DNA of 64,000 nucleotides from contig CCMO02000001.1 in assembly GCA_000751295.2 (NCBI GenBank), positions 186,001 to 250,000 on the forward strand, read 5' to 3'. Position numbers and translations under genes: made by a program. Below the pieces are notes generated by a model. The model was given only the letters and a program-made list of their open reading frames with translations, was not told the origin of the DNA and searched no databases. Every line of letters begins with the position of its first letter. Within the stretch, counting starts at the first letter, position 1. This stretch comes from a bacterium YEK0313. Its GTDB lineage: Bacteria > Pseudomonadota > Alphaproteobacteria > Rhizobiales > Phreatobacteraceae. Below, piece after piece: positions 29,257 through 35,613 of the stretch.

Positions 29257-29844
29257 ATGGGAACAGGCCCCGTGCGCAGCGTCACCGGCATCTTCCTCAC
29301 CTTGGCCCTCGGGGCGGCGGTCGGGCTCGGCCTCACCGCCGCATCCGTCGGGCGCGGCACCGGCGCGGGCGTGCTGCAGATCGGGCCCTGGACGGCAACG
29401 CCGAAGGCCGGCACGCTGGAGGCCGATCCTTATGCCCGCGCCGTCACCGCCCGGCTCGGCACCTTGCCCCTGGCGCTTGCCGACGGCCTGACATTGACCG
29501 CCGATGCCGACGAGACGGGCCGGAGGCTCGACGGGCGCTGCACCTACCGCGTCTCCGGCCAGATGCCGCCGGCCCGGTTCTGGACGCTCGGCGTGGTCAA
29601 CAGCAACAACGAACCGGCAGCCCCGGCCGGTCAAAGGCGGGGTTTTACCAGCTATGAGGTGCTGCGCGCGGCCGATCAGCCGCTCGAGGTGACGGTGGCG
29701 CCGGCGGCCCGGCCGGGCAACTGGCTGCCGTCGGGCGGCGGCGAGGCCATCCGGCTGATCCTCAGGCTCTACGACACGCCGATCGCCACCACCATTTCGA
29801 CCAGCACCGGCCTGCCGGCGGTCGCAAGGGTCCATTGCCCATGA
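29257..29844 (+). CDS. DUF1214 domain protein, exported or membrane-anchored
   Basis: A 195-residue protein with an N-terminal hydrophobic segment (about 10-30) and the DUF1214 blocks WTATPKAGTLEADPYARA, GRCTYRVSGQMP, ARFWTLGVV and NWLPSGGGEAIRLILRLYDTP. DUF1214 and DUF1254 usually occur together, either fused or as neighbours; here they are adjacent genes overlapping by 4 bp. It starts 5 bp after the PBP gene. A GTG at 29272 is an alternative start. Confidence 0.85.
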   Translation: MGTGPVRSVTGIFLTLALGAAVGLGLTAASVGRGTGAGVLQIGPWTATPKAGTLEADPYARAVTARLGTLPLALADGLTLTADADETGRRLDGRCTYRVSGQMPPARFWTLGVVNSNNEPAAPAGQRRGFTSYEVLRAADQPLEVTVAPAARPGNWLPSGGGEAIRLILRLYDTPIATTISTSTGLPAVARVHCP

Positions 29845-30428
29845 TCGGCGGGACGCTCGGACGGCTGCTCAAAGGTCCAGGCCTCTGGATCGCGGCGGGT
29901 CTCATTCTCGGCCTCGCGATCCACATCGTGACGGTCTTCGCCTTGCCGCAGGTCGCCCCCGACGATGTCCGGGCGCGGCTGAAGGACGTCCCCGTCAACC
30001 AGGTCGCCATGCTGGGAGAAGGCGCGACGCCACAATTGCCGCTGGCCGATCCGGCTTTCGAGACGGCGATCTGCCGTTTCGACCTCACGGGCGGCATCCT
30101 GCATATCCGCGCGCCGGTGACGCCGCACTATACGGCCATCGCGCTCTACACCGCGACCGGCCTCGCCTTCGGGGCCGTCAACGACAAGGCCGCGACGCGC
30201 CGGACGATGGATCTTTTCGTCGTCACGCAGACCCAGCGACGCGAACTCGCAACCGGCGACGACGAAACACAGGCCGACAATCTGATCATGGTTTCGCCGA
30301 CAAGCCGGGGCTTCGTGCTGATCCGGGCGCTCGCCGCCCAGCCGGGGCTTGCCCCCCTCGTCCGCGACCAGCTCGCGCAGCAGACGCGCTGCGAGATCCT
30401 GACCGGCGACGAGGCCGCGGGCAACTGA
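29841..30428 (+). CDS. DUF1254-like membrane-anchored protein
   Basis: A 195-residue protein with an N-terminal membrane helix (LWIAAGLILGLAIHIVTVFAL), then a periplasmic domain with Cys in ETAICRFDLTGG and YTAIALYTATG, as in the short DUF1254 proteins that accompany DUF1214. The start at 29841 is chosen because it overlaps the DUF1214 stop (ATGA). Function unknown. Confidence 0.8.
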   Translation: MIGGTLGRLLKGPGLWIAAGLILGLAIHIVTVFALPQVAPDDVRARLKDVPVNQVAMLGEGATPQLPLADPAFETAICRFDLTGGILHIRAPVTPHYTAIALYTATGLAFGAVNDKAATRRTMDLFVVTQTQRRELATGDDETQADNLIMVSPTSRGFVLIRALAAQPGLAPLVRDQLAQQTRCEILTGDEAAGN

Positions 30429-30434
30429 TGCCGG

Positions 30435-31259
30435 CTACTTCACCACCAACGGCCGCGGCGTCGTGGGATAGTAGCCGGGGCTCGCCTGCTCGACGCCGAC
30501 CGCGCCGCGGACGGCGCCGCCCGCGCAGATGACATTCATGCGCTGAATGTCGGCCTCCAGCCCGGCCAGCTCCCGCTCGGCCAGCACCGCCTCCTGGTCG
30601 GGCGTCGCCACCAGCTGCGTGTTGAGCGCGCGGCGGTAGGCGGCGACATGCTGGTTCAGCCCATGCCGGACCCAGCCGATGATCATGCGGTTCTCGGCGA
30701 TCCGGTCGCGGGCGCTGCGGATCTCGACGGACGAGAGGTCGGCGATGTAGCCGATCGCGCCCTCGCGGATCCGGTCGGCATTGGCCACCTCAACCGCCTT
30801 GGCACAGAACGGTTCGATGCGCGACCGATCGGCGCGCATGTCGTCGACCATGCGGATGAAGCGGGACCGGGAGGACCGGTAGTCCTCGCGCATCAGGGTG
30901 TGGCCGTAGCCGCGCGGATCGGGATCGAAGCGGACGGGATCGCCGATGCGCGTGCGCCGCAGCTCGGCCCAGTACTGGTTCCAGCCGTCGCGCGGATGGG
31001 TCGGCATGATCAGCGCATAGCCGAGCTGGCGCAGTTCGCGCTCGGCATCGGTGAAGGAATAGCCGGAGACGGGTTCGCCGCGCTGGCGCGCCGCGACATT
31101 GCCGACCGCCGGCATGATCTCGTCATTGACGACATTGGGGCGCGGCCGGCCGAAATCACCCGGTTGCGGGCCGCAGGCGCCGAGCGTCGCGGTCAGGGCC
31201 GCGGCGAGAGCCCAGCGCACCGGTGAAGGCACCAGTCGCGGCGGCCAGGCGCAAGGCAT
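30435..31259 (-). CDS. Putative lipoprotein, conserved hypothetical
   Basis: A 274-residue protein with a lipoprotein signal (lipobox LGAC, Cys29), so probably anchored in the membrane facing the periplasm. The mature part is helical and charged (SFTDAERELRQLGYALI, SRSRFIRMVDDMRADR), with two further cysteines. AAGGGG lies 8 nt before the ATG. It is convergent with the DUF1254 gene. I do not recognise a family with known function. Confidence 0.78.
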   Translation of the reverse strand: MPCAWPPRLVPSPVRWALAAALTATLGACGPQPGDFGRPRPNVVNDEIMPAVGNVAARQRGEPVSGYSFTDAERELRQLGYALIMPTHPRDGWNQYWAELRRTRIGDPVRFDPDPRGYGHTLMREDYRSSRSRFIRMVDDMRADRSRIEPFCAKAVEVANADRIREGAIGYIADLSSVEIRSARDRIAENRMIIGWVRHGLNQHVAAYRRALNTQLVATPDQEAVLAERELAGLEADIQRMNVICAGGAVRGAVGVEQASPGYYPTTPRPLVVK

Positions 31260-31288
31260 GATGCAACCCCTTGGGGAGAATGAGACTG

Positions 31289-31507
31289 TCAGGCGCTCCG
31301 GCGGCCGCGGCGCGGCTTGTCGCCGCCGGACCTCGGAAGGTGGCTGTTCGGACGCTTGGCGGCCGGATGGGGCATCGCACGCGGCGCGTCGTGCCGCTCG
31401 ACCTGGATCACAGGTAGAATCAGCACGTGGCCGCTGTCGGCATCGATGTCGGAAGAGGGACGCTGCGCCTTGCGGCGCTCGAGCGGGAATCGAAGCACTG
31501 AACCCAT
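31289..31507 (-). CDS. Small basic hypothetical protein (72 residues)
   Basis: Starts MGSVLRFPLERRKAQRPSS with a strong GGAGGAG 6 nt upstream. The N-terminal half is hydrophobic/basic; the C-terminal third is very Arg/Lys-rich (SGGDKPRRGRRSA). A triple array of CtrA-like boxes lies about 85-112 bp upstream of the start. No domain recognised. Confidence 0.6.
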   Translation of the reverse strand: MGSVLRFPLERRKAQRPSSDIDADSGHVLILPVIQVERHDAPRAMPHPAAKRPNSHLPRSGGDKPRRGRRSA

Positions 31508-31591
31508 CAAACGCTCCTCCGTGCCGACCTCCATGGCGACCATGTCCGGCGGATGGAATTCGCCGGTCGTTTTCAGTAAGGCTTCAGTTTC

Positions 31592-31619
31592 GTTAACGGC
31601 CGGTAAACCCGGACTTAAC
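31592..31619 (-). promoter_or_regulatory. Array of CtrA-like half-sites
   Basis: Read on the minus strand the segment is TTAA-N7-TTTA-N7-TTAAC: three TTWA boxes, each 11 bp from the next, preceded by G. The consensus for the cell-cycle regulator CtrA is TTAA-N7-TTAA(C). The site lies 85 bp upstream of the 72-residue gene. Binding is inferred from the match only. Confidence 0.4.
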
Positions 31620-31693
31620 AAGTGAATCCGCTTTCGCCGCCGGGGCCGGCAGCGAAGCCGCCGCGCCGGGGCGGCAAGTCCGGTCGGGCAGCG

Positions 31694-32011
31694 TCAGGTG
31701 GTCGACAGCTTCAGGCCGACAATGCCCGCGAGAATCAGCGAGACGCTGGCGACCCGGAACAGGGTGGCGGCTTCACCCAGGACGAAGACGCCGACCAGGA
31801 AGGCACCGACGGCGCCGATGCCCGTCCAGATCGCGTAGGCCGTGCCGAGCGGCAGCGAGCGCATGGCGAGCGCCAGCAGCGCGAAGCTGATGATCATGGT
31901 CACGATGGTGATCACGCTCGGCACGAGGCGCGAAAAACCCTCGGACTGCTTCATGAAGGAGGCCCAGACGATCTCGAAGATGCCCGCCAGGACCAGATAG
32001 ACCCATGCCAT
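31694..32011 (-). CDS. sugE: SMR-family exporter SugE/Gdx
   Basis: A 105-residue protein with four membrane helices. The essential Glu13 of the small multidrug resistance family is present, and the WASFMKQSEGFSRL loop (Lys21, Ser23, Gly25, Phe26) matches SugE/Gdx, whose members export guanidinium or quaternary ammonium ions in exchange for protons. It follows atpB with 27 bp between, on the same strand; that gap is too small for a guanidine riboswitch. Confidence 0.9.
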   Translation of the reverse strand: MAWVYLVLAGIFEIVWASFMKQSEGFSRLVPSVITIVTMIISFALLALAMRSLPLGTAYAIWTGIGAVGAFLVGVFVLGEAATLFRVASVSLILAGIVGLKLSTT

Positions 32012-32038
32012 GAAAAGTTCTCCGTGCCGGCAGGCCGT

Positions 32039-32788
32039 TCAATGGCCCGGATGCAGCGCATCGTTGAGATACATGCAGGTAAGCATGGTGAAGATGTAGG
32101 CCTGGATCACCGACATCAGCAATTCGAGGCCGATCAGGCCGACCGTCATGGCCAGCGGCAGAACCGCGCCCAGCACGCCGATCGCCCCGAGGCTGCCGAG
32201 CCCCACGACGAAGCCGGCAAAGACCTTGAGCGTGATGTGGCCGGCGAGCATGACCGCGAAGAGACGGACCGAATGGCTCACCGGGCGCGACAGGTAGGAG
32301 ATCAGCTCGATCGGCACGATGATCGGTGCGAGCGCGAGCGGAATCCCCGAGGGCATGAACAGCCGGAAGAAGCCGAGGCCATGGCGCATCAGGCCGTAGA
32401 TGGTCACCGTCAGGAACACCAGCATCGCCAGCGAGAAGGTGATGACGAGATGGCTGGTGACGGTGAACGAATAGGGGAACATGCCGACCAGGTTCGCCAC
32501 GAGGACGAAGATGAACACCGAGAAGACCAGCGGGAAGAAGCGCATGCCCTGTTGGCCGGCATTTTCGCGCAAGGTCTTGGCGGCGAAGTCGTAGAGGATT
32601 TCGGCGCTCGCCTGCCATCGGCCTGGCACCGTCTGGCGCCGCCGCGTGGCGAGAAACAGGAACAGCGCGCTGCCCAGCACGATAAGCAGCATGTAGGCCG
32701 CCGAATTGGTGAAATGGATCTCCTGGCCGGCAATCTCCGCGACGCGGAACAGCCGCTTGATCTCAAATTGTTCGATCGGACCGGCCAT
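32039..32788 (-). CDS. atpB: F-type ATP synthase subunit a, stand-alone copy
   Basis: A 249-residue subunit a, the F0 stator that forms the proton half-channels. The family landmarks are all present: FTNSA near the N-terminus, FFPLVFSVFIFVLVANLVGMFPY, and the helix with essential Arg175 followed by MLAGHITLKVFAGFV and TCMYLNDALHPG. Around the arginine the sequence is SHSVRLFAVMLAGH, where the alphaproteobacterial norm is SLSVRLFANMLAGH (Leu to His at 172, Asn to Val at 179). No atpI, atpE or atpF genes flank it; sugE lies downstream and 500 bp of non-coding DNA upstream. GGGAG lies about 8 nt before the ATG. Confidence 0.93.
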   Translation of the reverse strand: MAGPIEQFEIKRLFRVAEIAGQEIHFTNSAAYMLLIVLGSALFLFLATRRRQTVPGRWQASAEILYDFAAKTLRENAGQQGMRFFPLVFSVFIFVLVANLVGMFPYSFTVTSHLVITFSLAMLVFLTVTIYGLMRHGLGFFRLFMPSGIPLALAPIIVPIELISYLSRPVSHSVRLFAVMLAGHITLKVFAGFVVGLGSLGAIGVLGAVLPLAMTVGLIGLELLMSVIQAYIFTMLTCMYLNDALHPGH

Positions 32789-32960
32789 GCCGCGGCTCCC
32801 TGACGCAGGAGATCGGATGGGACGAAAGCGGCGGCACCGGAACGGGCCGCCGCCGCCGCGCGATGCGCCGGGCGCCGGGCGCGACGGCATGCGGACGCGC
32901 CGGGCAAGCCCGTCCGGGACGCCTTCCGGATTGTGAGAATTGCGGGCCTGACCTGATGCA

Positions 32961-33045
32961 GGCCCCATTGCGACATCGCATGAGACGGCTCCCGTTCCAT
33001 GTCTCGTCACGCCGAGACAATGGGGCCGTCCCCGATGCGGTGTCG
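32961..33045. repeat. Crossing inverted repeats in the atpB/DUF2336 intergenic region
   Basis: The 507-bp gap 32789-33295 has no convincing gene. It holds a perfect 10-bp pair GGCCCCATTG (32961-32970) with CAATGGGGCC (33018-33027) and, directly adjacent, an 11-bp pair CGACATCGCAT (32971-32981) with ATGCGGTGTCG (33035-33045, one G-U). The pairs cross, so they form a pseudoknot or two exclusive folds. A further 6-bp hairpin lies at 33001-33018. In the minus direction this would be in the far leader of atpB. Confidence 0.55.
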
Positions 33046-33221
33046 GCGCAGGTCGTCCTGCGCCCGATGGCCTTGCTAGCCACAGCAGTCCGCCGATGCA
33101 AGGCCCGCCGGCGGGGCCTCATGTCGCAGGCGGTGCGGGCAAGGCTCAGCGCCTGCCGATCCGATTCCGCTCGAACCCGGCAAATCCAGCGATATCAGCA
33201 GCTTATTCGGATCTCTTTTAG

Positions 33222-33236
33222 TTAACGAGGCGTTAG
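33222..33236. promoter_or_regulatory. CtrA-like site upstream of the DUF2336 gene
   Basis: TTAA-CGAGGCG-TTAG matches the CtrA consensus TTAA-N7-TTAA at seven of eight fixed positions, 60 bp before the DUF2336 start, in an AT-rich stretch. Function inferred. Confidence 0.3.
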
Positions 33237-33295
33237 CAGATCACCCTTAATCTCATCTGTCACAGCAGCCGAAGTGTTTCCGCCAACGGGTCCGC

Positions 33296-34381
33296 ATGTC
33301 CACGCCGCGCCTGCCTCATGTGCAAAGCCTGATCGGGCTTGCCCGGTCGAACGGTATCGACGTGCGCCAGACCCTGCTGCGGGTGCTGGTCGACCAGTTC
33401 GTGGCCGAGCCCCAGCACAGCGCGGCCGAAATCACGCGCTTCGGCGAACTGGTGCTGCATCTCATCGCCAAGGCGAGCGAAGACGATCGCGCGATCGTCG
33501 CGGCCAAGCTTGCCGATCACCCACAGACCCCGACCGCGGTCGCCCGCAGGCTCGCCAACGACACGGTCCGGGTCGCCTTCCCGATCCTCGCCCGCTCAAA
33601 GGCCCTGTCCGAGGACGACATGTATCAGGCGGTCCGCTCGGGCGATGCCGAGCGGGCGCTTGCCGTGGCATCGCGGGCCGATCTCGGCCTTGCCGCCCTT
33701 GTCGCGCTCGAGGAGATGGACGACCCGCGCGTGGGAGCGGCGCTCGAAGCGCGCCAGTCGGACCCCGCCGAGCCGGAACTGCCAGTCCCGGCCGATGCCG
33801 AGCTCGGCCGCCGCTTCCTCGATGCCGGGCCGCCCCTGCGGGAATCGATCATTGCCGGCCTCGCGCTCGAAGCCGGCAGCGGCGCGGGCTTCCCCGCCGC
33901 CGAGCCGGCGACCGGCCGCTCGATCGAGCTCGCCGCCCTGTCGCGGCGCCCCGGTGCTCTCGCCGAAGCCATTGCCAACGATCTGCGCATCGATCCCGTC
34001 ACTGCCCGGCGCATCGCCGAGGATGAAACCGGCGAGCCCCTGGTGGTGGCGGCCCGCGCGCTCGACCTCGGCCGCGAGGCCGCGATCCGCATCCTCCTGT
34101 TCGCCCATGCCGCGGTGGCGACCTCGGTCGAGCGGGTCCACGGCCTCGCCGCGCTCTACGACGCCGTACCGCGCATGGTGGCGGTCGCTCTCGTGCAGTC
34201 CTGGCGTGCCGCGGGCACAGCCGTCGCGCAGCCCCAGCGGCACGGCCGCCATGTACCGGTTCATGCGCTCGACGGATCGGAACGGCTCGGCGCGCGGCAG
34301 GCCGCCGGCTCCGCGGCATGGCCGGCCAATCGGCCGGCCATGCCGCTGCGGCCGGCGAGCCGCCGCCTGAAGGACGGTTGA
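33296..34381 (+). CDS. DUF2336 family protein
   Basis: A 361-residue helical protein, probably a HEAT-like repeat fold: repeated blocks such as VAAKLADHPQTPTAVARRLANDTVRVAFPILARS and AIANDLRIDPVTARRIAEDET are typical of DUF2336, an alphaproteobacterial family of unknown role. The last 55 residues (after about residue 305) are Arg/Ala/Pro-rich, unlike the rest, and include a strong palindrome in DNA. The body of the gene is clear; the exact end is less sure. Confidence 0.82.
   Translation: MSTPRLPHVQSLIGLARSNGIDVRQTLLRVLVDQFVAEPQHSAAEITRFGELVLHLIAKASEDDRAIVAAKLADHPQTPTAVARRLANDTVRVAFPILARSKALSEDDMYQAVRSGDAERALAVASRADLGLAALVALEEMDDPRVGAALEARQSDPAEPELPVPADAELGRRFLDAGPPLRESIIAGLALEAGSGAGFPAAEPATGRSIELAALSRRPGALAEAIANDLRIDPVTARRIAEDETGEPLVVAARALDLGREAAIRILLFAHAAVATSVERVHGLAALYDAVPRMVAVALVQSWRAAGTAVAQPQRHGRHVPVHALDGSERLGARQAAGSAAWPANRPAMPLRPASRRLKDG
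34313..34346. repeat. Perfect 15-bp palindrome with 4-nt loop near the end of the DUF2336 gene
   Basis: Arms GCGGCATGGCCGGCC (34313-34327) and GGCCGGCCATGCCGC (34332-34346). It lies 35 bp before the stop codon of the plus-strand gene and 75 bp beyond the stop of the convergent minus-strand gene, so it may serve as a shared transcript-end hairpin. Confidence 0.7.
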
Positions 34382-34421
34382 CCGCGCCACCCAGGCTTCG
34401 CGGCCGGCTCTGCGTGGAATC

Positions 34422-34781
34422 TCAGCCTGGAGCGCTTGCGAGATCGAGAAACGAGCGGCCGTCGCGATCCTCGACGTCGACGATCCACAGATCCGGGTCG
34501 AAGTCGACCTCGCGCGCCAACTTCTCGTCGACCCGACGCTCCTCGACGAAAATGTCCGGATAGGCCGGAACGAACAGGCGGTCGCCGGGCCTTGCCGTGT
34601 CGAAGGCCGATTGCGGTGCCTGCAGGAACAGGGCCGCGAGCCGGTCGCCGCGGACGACGACGACCGCGATGGCGCCGGCTTCGGGTGCGCCGCGGCGGCG
34701 CAGGACGGCAAAGGCGCCTTCAATGCGGACGCGGCGCAAATAGGCCGCGACCCAGAACTCCGAGGTGACGCGATCACTCAC
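34422..34781 (-). CDS. DUF1491 family protein
   Basis: A 119-residue protein with SEFWVAAYLRRVRIEGAFAVLRRRG, AIAVVVVRGDRLAALFLQAP, RLFVP and DPDLWIVDVEDRDGRSFL, the order of blocks in DUF1491, an alphaproteobacterial family without known function. The start is GTG at 34781 (VSDRVTSEFW); the frame is open further upstream but reads as Arg/Pro-rich noise. It follows the peptidoglycan-binding gene by 25 bp. Confidence 0.82.
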   Translation of the reverse strand: MSDRVTSEFWVAAYLRRVRIEGAFAVLRRRGAPEAGAIAVVVVRGDRLAALFLQAPQSAFDTARPGDRLFVPAYPDIFVEERRVDEKLAREVDFDPDLWIVDVEDRDGRSFLDLASAPG

Positions 34782-34806
34782 GGCGCCGATGCCTGCGGCA
34801 GCGCCA

Positions 34807-35613
34807 TCACTGGGCGGGCCGGGCGGCAGGACGCGCCTGCGGCGCCGGTCGCGCCGCCGCCGGTCCGGCGCTGGCATTGATGAGCTGGGCGATGGACTGC
34901 GGCCCGTCGGCGCGCGGCTGGGCCTGCGGGCGCGGCGGCTGGGGGCGCGGCGCCGGCGTGGAGGCGTCGGCCGCCAGCAGCTGGTTGATCGACTGCGCCG
35001 AAGCCGGCGCCTGGGCGGGCGCGGCGGCGCGCCGCTGGACCGGCCGGCGCATGTGGCTCAGGAGCTGTTCGTTCGCTTCCCCAGACACCCTGAGGCCGGC
35101 CTGGCTTTCGTAACGCTTGATGGCCGCATCGGTCCGCGGGCCGGTCAGGCCGTCGATGGCGCCGTCATAGAGCGAACGCCGCGCCAGCTCGCGCTGGATG
35201 TCGGCGACGATCTCGTTGCGCGGCCGGCCTGCCGGAGCCGCCGGGGTGGCGGGCGCCGGCGGCGGCTCGGCCACGCGCTGCTCGGCCACGCGCTCGTTCG
35301 GAACGCGCTGCGTGATGGAGGCGGTCGGCTGCATGTCGGCCGGGCGGACGGCCGGAACCGGCGCCGCCTGCGGCTCGACCCTGGCGGCGAACAGCGGCGC
35401 GGGGTGCGGCCCGCTCTGACGCGCGAGCGCATTCACCCCGATGCCGAGCGCAACGAAGGCGGCACAGGCCACCGCCAGCATGTCGCCCTTGTTGCGGCCC
35501 AGCACCTGGCGCCACAACGGCAGGCGCGGCGGCGGATCGTCGTCGAAATCGGTTTCGATCGCACGCGCCCGGCGGGGACGCAGATCATCCTCGTCATAGG
35601 TCACGTCACGCAA
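34807..35613 (-). CDS. Membrane-anchored peptidoglycan-binding domain protein
   Basis: A 268-residue protein: acidic/basic cytoplasmic N-terminus, one membrane helix (about 44-64), a Pro/Ala linker, a PG_binding_1 domain (about 135-190: IVADIQRELARRSLYDGAIDGLTGPRTDAAIKRYE) and a Pro/Ala/Gln-rich C-terminus containing two copies of a QSINQLLAAD/QSIAQLINAS motif. Its start overlaps the end of the DivJ-like kinase gene by 8 bp, so expression is coupled. It probably contacts the cell wall from the inner membrane. Confidence 0.85.
   Translation of the reverse strand: MRDVTYDEDDLRPRRARAIETDFDDDPPPRLPLWRQVLGRNKGDMLAVACAAFVALGIGVNALARQSGPHPAPLFAARVEPQAAPVPAVRPADMQPTASITQRVPNERVAEQRVAEPPPAPATPAAPAGRPRNEIVADIQRELARRSLYDGAIDGLTGPRTDAAIKRYESQAGLRVSGEANEQLLSHMRRPVQRRAAAPAQAPASAQSINQLLAADASTPAPRPQPPRPQAQPRADGPQSIAQLINASAGPAAARPAPQARPAARPAQ

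Noticed and set aside
32012..32038. Guanidine riboswitch before sugE
   Set aside because: Only 27 bp lie between atpB and sugE, too short for any guanidine aptamer.
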